A stretch of 64,000 nucleotides of DNA from Paenibacillus algorifonticola (GCF_000971975.1 NZ_LAQO01000002.1:62001-126000), one strand, 5' to 3'. Numbered from the stretch's first letter, positions 35,144 to 43,652 are shown. Notes: a model not told the origin generated them from the letters alone. Translations and numbers: made by a program.

Positions 35144-35725
35144 TCATTGTCCGCCCTTCTGCCGCTTCATTTTCACGAATTGCTTGAACTGTTCTATCTC
35201 CGCAAGTTCTTCCTCCGACCAGTCTTCCCCGACATGGTGAGCTGCGATGGTTTCGGGTTCGTAGAATTTCTCATCTGCAAAAGCTTCTTCAGCTGTCATC
35301 GATGGCCCGTTGTATGCAGGTGGTTCTTGTCTTGCCAAGGCGGCTCGAATAGGTATATTGCTAATATGAAGAAATTTAGCCACTTTATCTATCGATTCGT
35401 AATCCCACGGGCCAGGAACTAGATCATCGATACTGGTAAGGTACTCTGTAGTTAGACTGGTTCCTTTAGCTAAGTCCTCATAACTAAACTTATAAGTTTC
35501 GAGTAGCCCTTCAATAATCTCGCTCACCCACGGTTGTGTAATATCTTCAATCGAAACATCTAAAGTTTTAGCTATAGAATTTAGCGTGTCAATTTGAGGG
35601 TTCTTTGTTGTTCCGTCTAAAACCTTTATTAGGGTTGTATACGGAACACCGGATAGTTTCGCCAATTGGTACCTAGAGACTCCTTTTTTCTCAATCAACT
35701 TTACAATTCTATTTGCAATGCTCAT
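35144..35725 (-). CDS. XRE-family phage repressor (CI-like)
   Basis: A lysogeny repressor of about 193 residues from ATG 35725, with GAGGAGA upstream. The N-terminal helix-turn-helix (residues about 2-60) reads RIVKLIEKKGVSRYQLAKLS then GVPYTTLIKVLDG. The remainder is a helical region with a second HTH-like stretch (YKFSYEDLAKGTSLTTEYLTS) and an acidic end. No LexA-like Ser-Lys autocleavage motif is seen, consistent with control by the ImmA-like neighbour. It likely binds the TACC-n6-GGTA sites in the divergent promoter region. Confidence 0.85.
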   Translation of the reverse strand: MSIANRIVKLIEKKGVSRYQLAKLSGVPYTTLIKVLDGTTKNPQIDTLNSIAKTLDVSIEDITQPWVSEIIEGLLETYKFSYEDLAKGTSLTTEYLTSIDDLVPGPWDYESIDKVAKFLHISNIPIRAALARQEPPAYNGPSMTAEEAFADEKFYEPETIAAHHVGEDWSEEELAEIEQFKQFVKMKRQKGGQ

Positions 35726-35770
35726 TTGTACTCTCCTCACATATTCAATTATATCCCTATGAGGTAATAA

Positions 35771-35791
35771 TATAACGGAATTAGGTACTAG
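35771..35791 (+). promoter_or_regulatory. Possible third repressor operator (inverted, weaker)
   Basis: ACGGAATTAGGTACT resembles the reverse complement of the two stronger operators (CGTATTAGGTATG). It lies about 50 bases from the repressor start, where it could allow autoregulation of the repressor promoter. Confidence 0.4.
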
Positions 35792-35831
35792 GTCAAGTAA
35801 TCAGAAGAAATTAGGAGAAAAACGAAACTTA

Positions 35832-35851
35832 CATACCTAAAACGGTAGTAT
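35832..35851 (+). promoter_or_regulatory. Phage repressor operator, copy 1
   Basis: CATACCTAAAACGGTAGTAT, a 20-base site with dyad symmetry TACC-n6-GGTA. It is repeated with one difference 33 bases downstream, one side of the repressor/Cro-like intergenic region. Two spaced copies of a palindromic site here are the classic arrangement of lysogeny operators. Confidence 0.72.
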
Positions 35852-35864
35852 TTGATATTTGATA

Positions 35865-35884
35865 CATACCTAATACGGTAGTAT
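35865..35884 (+). promoter_or_regulatory. Phage repressor operator, copy 2
   Basis: CATACCTAATACGGTAGTAT, identical to copy 1 except one base. It ends 24 bases before the ATG of the Cro-like gene, so a bound repressor or Cro would block the rightward early promoter. Centre-to-centre spacing of 33 bases is about three helical turns, which favours cooperative binding. Confidence 0.72.
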
Positions 35885-35908
35885 ATTTGTTTCAGGAGGT
35901 GAACGAAC

Positions 35909-36106
35909 ATGGGAACAGCAATTAAGGGGAATGTGGACAGGTTGCTTAAGGAAAAGGGCTGGACGCGCTATCGCCTCAGCAAGGAAAGTGGAGTTTCAAT
36001 GACCGTCATCTACAGCTTGGATAAAAAAGAATCTGGCCCTACGGCTGACACCTTGGTAAAAATGGCAGACGCATTGGGTTCAACCGTGGACGCATTGGTA
36101 AGATAG
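35909..36106 (+). CDS. Cro-like XRE-family regulator
   Basis: A 65-residue protein that is essentially one helix-turn-helix domain: NVDRLLKEKGWTRYRLSKES then GVSMTVIYSLDKKES. It is divergent from the repressor and separated from it by the operators, the position of Cro. AGGAGGTGAACGAAC precedes the ATG. It probably represses the lysogeny promoter once lytic growth begins. The 122 bases after it contain no credible gene. Confidence 0.82.
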   Translation: MGTAIKGNVDRLLKEKGWTRYRLSKESGVSMTVIYSLDKKESGPTADTLVKMADALGSTVDALVR

Positions 36107-36228
36107 CTGATTTGGGTCATTAGCGGCCCTGAACTCTCCGCTTTGAAGGCGGTTAGTCAGTAAAATCCGTAGCGCAGACGTAGTAATTCACCGATACGCT
36201 TACCTTATTACAGGAAGGGGAAATAAAG

Positions 36229-37065
36229 ATGTTTGAAATTACGATTGTAAATCAGAACGGCCAACTGCTCATGGATAGTCGAAATGTCGCTGAGCTGACA
36301 GGTGCGAGACACGATAATCTATTGCGAGATATTCGCGGATATATTAAATCTTTCGACGCACTCAAATCTGAGGACGTTGAGAGCGGTAAGGATTACGTAA
36401 AGATGGCAACAGAATTATTCAATAGGACACACGGTACAGTTGAGGGAGTTTCGAAACATTTTTTCATCGAGAGTAGTTATGTTGACGGGAAGGGCGAGCC
36501 ACGACCTTGTTATCTCCTAACCCGCAAAGGCTGTGACATGGTAGCAAACAAAATGACGGGTGATAAAGGCGTGCTCTTTACAGCTGCATACGTAACTAAG
36601 TTTGAAGATATGGAAAAACAACTTATGTTTCAACTGCCATCTACCTATAAAGAAGCATTGCTGCAATTGGTCGAGCAAGTTGAACAAAACGAAAAGCTTC
36701 AAACAACTAATATGGTTCTCGTACAGCAGAACAACGAGCTTAAACCCAAGGCTTCCTATTATGACATGGTGCTCCAAAACAAATCGCTTCTATCAGTTTC
36801 CAAGATTGCGAAGGATTACGGCTTGAGTGCTATGGCTCTGAATAAGAAGCTTTATGAACTTGACGTTCAATTCAAGCAAGGTGACATTTGGTTACTCTAT
36901 GCAAAATACCAAGATAAGGGATACACGCAAACCACGACTCACGTGATTGATGCTGATAATTCAAGGGTTAGCACTAAATGGACCCAAAAGGGTCGATTAT
37001 TCATTTATGAATTATTGAAACAAAAAGGATTTCTGCCTGTGATCGAAAGAGAGGTAGCGGGGTGA
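36229..37065 (+). CDS. Rha-type antirepressor with KilAC domain
   Basis: A 278-residue phage regulator. The N-terminal Rha domain (residues about 5-125) shows DSRNVAELTGARHDNLLRDI and YLLTRKGCDMVANKMTGDKG. After a coiled stretch, the KilAC/ANT domain (about 160-275) has SVSKIAKDYGLSAMALNKKL and a closing RLFIYELLKQKGFLPVIE. Antirepressors of this kind counteract the lysogenic repressor or modulate the host. AGGAAGGGG is the ribosome site. Its stop overlaps the start of the next gene. Confidence 0.88.
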   Translation: MFEITIVNQNGQLLMDSRNVAELTGARHDNLLRDIRGYIKSFDALKSEDVESGKDYVKMATELFNRTHGTVEGVSKHFFIESSYVDGKGEPRPCYLLTRKGCDMVANKMTGDKGVLFTAAYVTKFEDMEKQLMFQLPSTYKEALLQLVEQVEQNEKLQTTNMVLVQQNNELKPKASYYDMVLQNKSLLSVSKIAKDYGLSAMALNKKLYELDVQFKQGDIWLLYAKYQDKGYTQTTTHVIDADNSRVSTKWTQKGRLFIYELLKQKGFLPVIEREVAG

Positions 37066-37364
37066 ACCTATCAATCGAAGCAGCCATTCGTGCCATTATC
37101 GCAGAGGAAGTCGCAGCAGCTGAACAGAGGATACGTGAAAGCCTGAATGTTCAATCGGATGTAACACTTACGTTCCAAGAAGCATTGAAATACTTGGGGA
37201 TGAGTGAATACACGCTGCGGAGAATGTGCCAAGCCAAAAAGCTGCCATACCGGATAGTTGGAGCAGATGGCAGTAAGAATCCGCGCTATCTTTTCAGCTC
37301 CAGCAGCCTAGATAAGTGGATGAAACAGCAAGAAGAATCTAACTACAAGCCGAATCAACCCTAA
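37062..37364 (+). CDS. Excisionase-like helix-turn-helix protein
   Basis: A 100-residue protein from GTG 37062, overlapping the antirepressor stop. After a helical N-terminal segment (AAIRAIIAEEVAAAEQRIRE) comes an excisionase/MerR-like HTH: LTFQEALKYLGMSEYTLRRM followed by KLPYRIVGADGSKNPRYLFS and SSLDKWM. Domains of this type direct integrase or bind phage control DNA. Its distance from int suggests a transcription or replication role is as likely as excision. Confidence 0.7.
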   Translation: MNLSIEAAIRAIIAEEVAAAEQRIRESLNVQSDVTLTFQEALKYLGMSEYTLRRMCQAKKLPYRIVGADGSKNPRYLFSSSSLDKWMKQQEESNYKPNQP

Positions 37365-37388
37365 ATAGAAGGGAGGTGAGTAAGCCAA

Positions 37389-37547
37389 ATGGCTATGACA
37401 TGGCGAAGGTATGACCTGCAGCGCATGCGTTGGCGGCTGATTAACTATCCACACCTTGCTGAGCCGGACGTATTGCCGGCAGCGCTGGACTGGCTTGACG
37501 GAGAGATTGCAGCAATGAAAAAGGCTGCTACGGATCCGACTCCGTAA
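37389..37547 (+). CDS. Small phage hypothetical protein
   Basis: A 52-residue frame, MAMTWRRYDLQRMRWRLINY then PHLAEPDVLPAALDWLDGEI, with GGGAGGTGAG about ten bases before the ATG. It is helical and Trp-rich with no recognised family. It fills the gap between the HTH gene and the sigma-like gene. The good ribosome site and tight spacing support it. Confidence 0.6.
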   Translation: MAMTWRRYDLQRMRWRLINYPHLAEPDVLPAALDWLDGEIAAMKKAATDPTP

Positions 37548-37564
37548 CAGCCCAAAGAAACAAT

Positions 37565-38650
37565 TTGAATAGGGCTATTGTATCACGCAATGGCCTTGAA
37601 CGGAAGAGGGCGGCTCATTTGAATGCGGAACCTGCTCATTTAGAAAATGTGATTGACCAGCATCTTTATCTCGTTCGTTATGCTATTGGGCGTTATCGCT
37701 GGGCTATTGGTCAGCATGGCATTGCAAAGGAAGATTTGGAGAGCGAGGCAACAATTGGGCTGATTAAGGCCCACAAGCGCTTTGATCCAAGCCGCCTAAA
37801 TAGCCGCGGCCAATCAGTAAAGTTTTCATCATTCGCGCTGCCATATATCCTGGGCGAGATCGGAAAATATTTGTGGAAGTACCAGCCGATTAAAGTTTCG
37901 CAGGCTGTCTACAACCTTGCTGGGAAAATCCTGAAACAAGGTCTAACGGAGCAACCAGCAGCTGAAATAGCGCAGCAGCTACAGGCGAATGAATTGGCTG
38001 CACAGCGAGCTTTGAATTACTTACGTGAATCTAAACCTTCTTCATTGGATGCACCGCTAGGCGAGGATTGTGGCACGTTATGCGATGTGCTGCCAGAGGA
38101 AATAGACGACACGGAGGCAAATGTTTCGTTGTTTGTGAACGAGCTGAGCCAGGTTGAACGCAAGATACTTCAATTATTGAACAAGGGCATGGATCCGACT
38201 GCAGCAGCTCCCAAATTAGGATTGTCCACGACGCGCATGAAAATTGCGGTGGCTGAGCTGCGCAGGAAGGCTAGTAGTCATTTTGATTATAAGGGGGATG
38301 CTGCTGTGAAGAAATTAACGAAAGATGCCTATGCGGCCTGCAAGGCGCGTGGCGTTGCTGATACCGAAATCGCCAAGGAATTTAAGGTGTCTAAGACATT
38401 CATTTATGAAAGTAAAAAATCATGGGGTTTAGTCGGCATGTCCAATAAGTCAACGAAAGGTGGTCAAGGATCTGACGATCCAAGTGTTCAGGATCCGCCG
38501 ATCGTATCACATCAACCTGAAAAAACGGCTGAATTTTGGATGGGACGCTTTGAGGCGTCGCAAATGGAGTTTGAAAAAGCTGCGAATCGGGTGTCTGATC
38601 TGGAACGTGAAAACGGGCTGCTGAAATCGTTACTCAAAAACTATCTTTAA
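37565..38650 (+). CDS. Phage sigma-70-like factor with extra C-terminal HTH and coiled coil
   Basis: A 361-residue protein. Residues about 30-110 match sigma-70 region 2: LVRYAIGRYRWAIGQ, EDLESEATIGLIKAHKRFDP and VKFSSFALPYILGEIGKYL, close to sporulation/SigB-group factors. Residues about 115-235 look like regions 3 and 4, with QVERKILQLLNKGMDPTAAA. Then comes a second HTH (CKARGVADTEIAKEFKVSK) and a C-terminal coiled coil (residues about 320-361). It may direct RNA polymerase to phage middle or late promoters, or act as an anti-host regulator. The start is uncertain: TTG 37565 has no clear ribosome site. Confidence 0.75.
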   Translation: MNRAIVSRNGLERKRAAHLNAEPAHLENVIDQHLYLVRYAIGRYRWAIGQHGIAKEDLESEATIGLIKAHKRFDPSRLNSRGQSVKFSSFALPYILGEIGKYLWKYQPIKVSQAVYNLAGKILKQGLTEQPAAEIAQQLQANELAAQRALNYLRESKPSSLDAPLGEDCGTLCDVLPEEIDDTEANVSLFVNELSQVERKILQLLNKGMDPTAAAPKLGLSTTRMKIAVAELRRKASSHFDYKGDAAVKKLTKDAYAACKARGVADTEIAKEFKVSKTFIYESKKSWGLVGMSNKSTKGGQGSDDPSVQDPPIVSHQPEKTAEFWMGRFEASQMEFEKAANRVSDLERENGLLKSLLKNYL

Positions 38651-38668
38651 TTGGAGGGTACAAGGATC

Positions 38669-39952
38669 ATGATCAAAATTAATAAATTGGAAGTCGAAAA
38701 TATCAAGCGGGTAAAGGCGGTCAAAATTGAGCCGACAGCTTCCGGCCTGACTGTCGTAGGCGGACGCAACAATCAAGGGAAAACCAGTGTGCTCGATGCT
38801 ATTGCTTGGGGGCTTGGTGGCAACAAATACCGTCCGACTCAAGCGGAGCGCGATGGATCGGCAGTACCGCCTTATCTCCACATCGTACTCAGCAACGGCC
38901 TAATCGTTGAGCGGAAGGGGAAGAACAGCGACCTCAAGGTTATTGATCCGAACGGCCAGAAGGGTGGCCAGCAGCTGCTCGACAGTTTAGTTGAAGAGCT
39001 GGCCATTGATTTGCCCAAGTTTATGAATGCTTCCAATAAGGAAAAGGCCAACATCCTGCTGCGGATTATCGGAGTCGGTGACAAGCTGCAGGCGCTGGAA
39101 GCACAAGAACAGGAAGTCTATAACAAACGGCACACAATCGGGCAGATAGCCGACCAGAAGGCCAAGTTTGCCAAGGAGCAGCCGTATTATACGGACGCAC
39201 CAAAGGAGCCTATATCCGCGTCGGAGCTGATTAGTCAGCAGCAAGGTATTATGGCGCGTAACGGAGATAACCAGCGCAAGCGGCAGCAGCTGACACAGAT
39301 TCAGGCTGCATATGCCAGCCAGGGGCAAGAGGTAAGCAGGTTAAATGCCCTTTTGTATGAGGCCAATTTGAAATATGAACAGCTTTCAAAAGATTTAGAG
39401 ATTGCGCAGAAGGACACGCTTGACCTTCAAGACGAATCGACGGCGGAACTGGAAGCCAACATTCAGCAGATTGACACTATCAATCGCAAGGTGAGAGCGA
39501 ATCTAGATAAGGACAAGGCAGAGGCGGATGCAGGCGACTACCGTGTTCAATACGATGCTTTAACGGTAGACATTAACCGGATCCGCGAGCAGAAAGCGGA
39601 GCTGCTGAATAACGCAGCGCTACCGCTGGAAGGTCTGTCCGTTGAAGGGGGGGAGTTAATCTACAAAGGGCAGAAATGGGGGAACATGAGCGGTTCCGAT
39701 CAACTCAAGGTATCCACGGCCATTGTGCGGAAGCTTAAGCCTGAATGCGGCTTTATCCTGCTGGACAAGCTCGAACAAATGGATTTACAGACGCTGCAAG
39801 AGTTTGGCAGCTGGCTTGAGCAAGAAGGGCTGCAGGCAATTGCAACGCGTGTCAGCACCGGCGACGAATGCAGCATCATTATTGAAGACGGCTATGTTGC
39901 GGGGCAGGAGCTGCCGGAAGAAAAGAAAACTTGGAAAGCAGGTGAGTTCTGA
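38669..39952 (+). CDS. RecF/SMC-like AAA ATPase
   Basis: A 427-residue ATPase from ATG 38669, with TTGGAGGGT upstream. Walker A is VGGRNNQGKTSVLDAIAWGL after a RecF-like start KINKLEVENIKRVKAVKIEP. A coiled-coil arm spans about residues 165-310. The C-terminal half has the signature-like MSGSDQLKVSTAIVRKL and Walker B FILLDKLEQMD. This is a short SbcC/RecF-type ATPase as found in phage recombination modules; no SbcD-like nuclease lies beside it. Its stop overlaps the start of the Sak4-like gene. Confidence 0.8.
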   Translation: MIKINKLEVENIKRVKAVKIEPTASGLTVVGGRNNQGKTSVLDAIAWGLGGNKYRPTQAERDGSAVPPYLHIVLSNGLIVERKGKNSDLKVIDPNGQKGGQQLLDSLVEELAIDLPKFMNASNKEKANILLRIIGVGDKLQALEAQEQEVYNKRHTIGQIADQKAKFAKEQPYYTDAPKEPISASELISQQQGIMARNGDNQRKRQQLTQIQAAYASQGQEVSRLNALLYEANLKYEQLSKDLEIAQKDTLDLQDESTAELEANIQQIDTINRKVRANLDKDKAEADAGDYRVQYDALTVDINRIREQKAELLNNAALPLEGLSVEGGELIYKGQKWGNMSGSDQLKVSTAIVRKLKPECGFILLDKLEQMDLQTLQEFGSWLEQEGLQAIATRVSTGDECSIIIEDGYVAGQELPEEKKTWKAGEF

Positions 39953-41091
39953 TGCAAGTCATCAGTGGCAAAGTAGAAAAGGCCAAGAAGGTTGTTATTT
40001 ACGGTCCGGAGGGAATTGGTAAATCCTCTCTGGCAGGGCGGTTTCCACGTCCTATCTTTATTGATACAGAGGGCAGCACAACAGAAATGGAAGTTGATCG
40101 GCTGCCGAAGCCGTCGAGCTGGGAAATGCTTAAGCAGCAGGTCGTATGGGTTAAGCAGCAGGGCAGCAGGTTCGGAACGCTTGTGCTAGACACGATTGAC
40201 TGGGCAGAAATGCTTTGCGTAGAAGGGGTTTGCTCAGCTCATCAGAAAAAGGGCGTCGAGGATTTTGGATACGGTAAGGGCTATATCTTCGTGGCCGAGG
40301 AATTTGGACGCTTTCTGAATCTGCTTAGCGATGTTATTGAATCCGGTATTCATGTTGTCCTGAATGCTCATGCTCAGATCGTGAAGTTTGAGCAGCCTGA
40401 TGAAATGGGTGCCTATGATCGGTATCAGCTTAAGCTTGGCCCGAAAACAGGATCCCGAACAGCTCCACTTGTCAAAGAGTGGGCCGACATGGTTCTCTTC
40501 ATTAATTACAAGACGTTCAGTGTGGCTACAGACGAAAAGGGCAAGAAGCATAAAGGCCAGGGCGGCACGCGGACGGTCTACGCTACGCATCATCCGGCGT
40601 GGGACGCCAAGAACCGCCATGGCCTGCCTGATGACTTCCCGCTGGACTATGCCCATATCGCCCATATTTTCGAGAAGGGGGCAGCGGTTGGCGGCAATCC
40701 TCCATCACAGCCTGCACAACAAGCATTTGGACATATGACAGGGGGAGAAACAATTCCACAAACACAAGCTCCCGCCGTGTCACCGCCAGTAGAACCACCT
40801 GCAGCGCCGCCTGCTCCACCGACAAGTCAGCAACAACCGGCACCTGCTCAGAATGCTCAGCCTGCAGGTACGCAGCCTGATCCAGCTATTCCACGTCAGT
40901 TGTACGATTTGATGGTGCAGTATCAAGTGTCTGAGCCGGAAATTCAGATTGTCGTAAGCAACAAAGGCTATTACCCGATGAACACGCCGATTGTTAACTA
41001 TGATCCTAATTTTATTGATGGCGTTTTGGTCGGTGCATGGCCGCAAGTGTTCGAAATGATCCAAGCAACCAGAGAGCTGCAACCATTTTGA
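39952..41091 (+). CDS. Sak4-like RecA-fold ATPase (phage recombinase)
   Basis: A 379-residue protein whose first ~245 residues are a RecA-fold ATPase of the AAA_24/Sak4 group: Walker A VVIYGPEGIGKSSLAGRFPR, IFIDTEGSTTEME, Walker B FGTLVLDTIDWAEML, and LNAHAQIVKFEQPDE. Sak4 proteins promote single-strand annealing in phage recombination. Residues about 245-305 are a Pro/Gln/Ala-rich linker, followed by a small helical domain (RQLYDLMVQYQVSEPEIQIV). It is coupled to the preceding ATPase and lies just before the DUF669-like gene, a frequent pairing. Confidence 0.82.
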   Translation: MQVISGKVEKAKKVVIYGPEGIGKSSLAGRFPRPIFIDTEGSTTEMEVDRLPKPSSWEMLKQQVVWVKQQGSRFGTLVLDTIDWAEMLCVEGVCSAHQKKGVEDFGYGKGYIFVAEEFGRFLNLLSDVIESGIHVVLNAHAQIVKFEQPDEMGAYDRYQLKLGPKTGSRTAPLVKEWADMVLFINYKTFSVATDEKGKKHKGQGGTRTVYATHHPAWDAKNRHGLPDDFPLDYAHIAHIFEKGAAVGGNPPSQPAQQAFGHMTGGETIPQTQAPAVSPPVEPPAAPPAPPTSQQQPAPAQNAQPAGTQPDPAIPRQLYDLMVQYQVSEPEIQIVVSNKGYYPMNTPIVNYDPNFIDGVLVGAWPQVFEMIQATRELQPF

Positions 41092-41116
41092 TAACAAACA
41101 TTAGGAGGATTAATAC

Positions 41117-41722
41117 ATGACTATAAATAATGAACGTGAACTGGGTTGGGACGACACCATTGAAAAAGACGGTGGGGGCGGCTTCGTGCTGCTTCCTGTG
41201 GGGGACTATTTTTTCACTGTTGCTAAATTTGAGCGTGGGCGGTTTAGTGGTAGTGAAAAAATGCCAGCCTGCAATCAAGCCAAATTGGAATTGACTGTCC
41301 ATTCCCAAGAGCATGGAGACGTGACTGTATTTCACAACTTGTATCTGCATACCAAGACAGAGGGGTTGCTTTCCAATTTCTTCTCTGCTATTGGTCAGAA
41401 GCGTAAGGGCGAGACGTTGCGGATGAACTGGAACGCGGTCATTGGTTCGAAGGGAAAAGCGAAAATTGAAGTCCGGGAATATAAGAGCAAAGGTGAGGAT
41501 CGGGCTGCTAATCAAGTAAAAACCTTTTTTGCCTATGAAGATGCGTTTCCGGCAGGGCAGCCGCAAGGATATCAGCAACAGGCACCACAACAGTCGTATC
41601 AGCCACCTCAGCAGCAGCCATATCAACAGCAACCACCGCAATATAATCCAGCGCCGTTCCCAGGCCAGACAGGTCAACCACAGCCGCCACAACAAGGCGG
41701 ATGGGCGCCGGGCCAATTCTAG
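41117..41722 (+). CDS. DUF669-like phage protein with SSB-like tail
   Basis: A 201-residue protein resembling DUF669, which often lies beside Sak4 genes. The N-terminal two thirds are beta-rich: DDTIEKDGGGGFVLLPVGDY, FERGRFSGSEKMPACNQAKL and GLLSNFFSAIGQKRKGETL. Residues about 150-201 are a low-complexity Gln/Pro/Tyr tail ending GGWAPGQF. The layout of a beta-rich domain with a disordered tail and a terminal Phe recalls single-stranded DNA-binding proteins. A role as the phage SSB is an inference. AGGAGG precedes the ATG. Confidence 0.7.
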   Translation: MTINNERELGWDDTIEKDGGGGFVLLPVGDYFFTVAKFERGRFSGSEKMPACNQAKLELTVHSQEHGDVTVFHNLYLHTKTEGLLSNFFSAIGQKRKGETLRMNWNAVIGSKGKAKIEVREYKSKGEDRAANQVKTFFAYEDAFPAGQPQGYQQQAPQQSYQPPQQQPYQQQPPQYNPAPFPGQTGQPQPPQQGGWAPGQF

Positions 41723-41735
41723 GAGGTATCGACTC

Positions 41736-43316
41736 ATGAAGCTAAGAGATTATCAGCAACAGGCCCGCGAGTCTATACATGCGGAATGGGATAAGGGGAT
41801 CAGGAGAACGTTGCTGGTCCTTCCTACTGGATGCGGCAAGACTATCGTATTTTCAAAGGTAATAGAGGACCGGGTAGTATTGGGCGAGCGTGTGCTCGTC
41901 CTTGCCCACCGGGGCGAGCTGCTGGACCAGGCATCAGACAAGCTTGAGAAATCAACTGGCTTGAAAACGGCGAGGGAGAAAGCGGATCAGACATCAGTAG
42001 GGAGCTGGTTCAGGGTTGTAGTCGGCAGCGTCCAGACACTAATGAGAGATAAGCGGTTGAGGCAATTTGCTGCAGATCATTTTGACACAATTATCATCGA
42101 CGAGGCGCATCATTGTATATCCGATGGTTACCAGCGCGTGTTGCAGTATTTTGAGGGGGCTAACGTCCTGGGCGTTACGGCCACGCCGGATCGGGGAGAC
42201 ATGCGTAATCTGGGCAGTTACTTTGAAAGCTTGGCTTTCGAATATTCGCTACCGAAGGCGATAAAATCAGGCTACCTTAGCCCCATCAAGGCAATGACAA
42301 TTCCGCTGCAGATCAATCTATCAGCAGTTGGCCAACAGGCCGGAGACTTTAAAGCTAGCGAGCTGGGCACAGCTCTGGATCCTTATTTGGATTCCATCGC
42401 CGCCGAAATGTGGAAGGTGGCCAAGGACCGTAAAATCGTTGTATTCCTACCGCTGGTTAAAACTAGCCAAAAATTTACTTCTATATTAAATGCCATTGGA
42501 TTTAAGGCTGCCGAGGTAAACGGAGATTCACAGGACCGTTCGCAGATATTAGCAGACTTTGATAGCGATAAATATAACGTGCTTTGCAACAGCATGCTGC
42601 TGACAGAGGGCTGGGATTGTCCAAGCGTCGATTGTGTCGTTGTCTTGCGGCCTACGAAGGTACGCAGCTTATACAGCCAGATGGTGGGGCGTGGTACCCG
42701 ACTATTCCCCGGCAAGACGGAGCTTCTTCTATTAGACTTCCTTTGGCATACGGATAAGCATGAACTTTGTCATCCGGCCCATTTAATCGCAGAAAATGAA
42801 GAAGTAGCCCAAGCCATGACAAAGCAGATCGAGGAAGCGGGCATTCCGCTTGATCTGGAAGACGTTGAGAAGCAGGCTGCCGAGGATGTAGTTGCCCAGC
42901 GTGAGGAAGCTCTGGCCAAGATGCTGAATGAAATGAAACGTCGGAAGGCTAAGCTGGTGGATCCGCTGCAATTCGAAATGAGCATCCAGGCGGAGGATTT
43001 GGCTAGCTATGTACCAGCATTCGGATGGGAAATGGGTCCGCCGAGTGATAAGCAAATTCAGACGTTGGAGAAACTTGGAATATTGCCGGATCAGGTAGAC
43101 AATGCCGGCAAGGCAACAAAGCTGCTTGAACGCCTGGACAAGCGCCGGGAAGAAGGTTTGACGACGCCTAAGCAGATCCGCTTTCTTGAAGGCCGTGGCT
43201 TTGAACACGTCGGAACATGGCAATTTGAAACGGCTAAAAAAATGATTGACCGGGTAGCGGCCAATGGCTGGAAAGTTCCGGACGGAATCGATCCTAAAGA
43301 ATATCACGGGGAGTAG
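41736..43316 (+). CDS. SF2 DEAD/DEAH-box helicase
   Basis: A 526-residue superfamily 2 helicase from ATG 41736 with AGGAGGTATCGACTC before it; the open frame upstream translates the DUF669 tail out of frame and is not coding. Motifs: MKLRDYQQQARESIH (Q-like), I LPTGCGKTIVFSKVI, II IIIDEAHHCIS, III GVTATPDRGD, and VI SQMVGRGTRLFPGKTELLLL. The last ~120 residues form an accessory region. It most likely unwinds phage replication or recombination intermediates. The gene continues the Sak4/DUF669 module. Confidence 0.92.
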   Translation: MKLRDYQQQARESIHAEWDKGIRRTLLVLPTGCGKTIVFSKVIEDRVVLGERVLVLAHRGELLDQASDKLEKSTGLKTAREKADQTSVGSWFRVVVGSVQTLMRDKRLRQFAADHFDTIIIDEAHHCISDGYQRVLQYFEGANVLGVTATPDRGDMRNLGSYFESLAFEYSLPKAIKSGYLSPIKAMTIPLQINLSAVGQQAGDFKASELGTALDPYLDSIAAEMWKVAKDRKIVVFLPLVKTSQKFTSILNAIGFKAAEVNGDSQDRSQILADFDSDKYNVLCNSMLLTEGWDCPSVDCVVVLRPTKVRSLYSQMVGRGTRLFPGKTELLLLDFLWHTDKHELCHPAHLIAENEEVAQAMTKQIEEAGIPLDLEDVEKQAAEDVVAQREEALAKMLNEMKRRKAKLVDPLQFEMSIQAEDLASYVPAFGWEMGPPSDKQIQTLEKLGILPDQVDNAGKATKLLERLDKRREEGLTTPKQIRFLEGRGFEHVGTWQFETAKKMIDRVAANGWKVPDGIDPKEYHGE

Positions 43317-43342
43317 TGGCCGAGGCGGAGAGGAGCGTTTAA

Positions 43343-43633
43343 ATGAACAATCATAAAATTAAAGTCGTGGGCGGAACGATCTTGTATGACAAGCTGACAT
43401 CGTTATCGGACGAAAAAATGCGGGATGTAGCCAAAGCACACATATGGCTGCAGATGCTGAAAGATATACAGGTGCCCGTGAAATGGTCCAGGCCTTATAA
43501 GCATGGAACGAAAATCAAGTTTAACTTTCCTCAATCGCAAAAAGAATGGGACGATTCTCTTGCTGAATTAAAAGGTTACATTGTCACAGTGAATGAGAAG
43601 CACGATTTAGATATGAGTATCGGTGAAAATTGA
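43343..43633 (+). CDS. Phage hypothetical protein
   Basis: A 96-residue soluble protein with no recognised family. It starts MNNHKIKVVGGTILYDKLTS and has a mixed alpha/beta pattern with a helical middle (AKAHIWLQMLKDIQVPVKWS). GAGAGGAGCG precedes the ATG. It lies between the helicase and the ASCH-domain gene in the replication module, so a small accessory role is possible but unsupported. Confidence 0.65.
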   Translation: MNNHKIKVVGGTILYDKLTSLSDEKMRDVAKAHIWLQMLKDIQVPVKWSRPYKHGTKIKFNFPQSQKEWDDSLAELKGYIVTVNEKHDLDMSIGEN

Positions 43634-43652
43634 AATCTGGGAGGCGGACAAG

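Noticed and set aside
41529..41735. N-terminal extension of the SF2 helicase
   Set aside because: This part reads the Gln/Pro tail of the DUF669-like gene out of frame; the AGGAGG before ATG 41736 sets the start.
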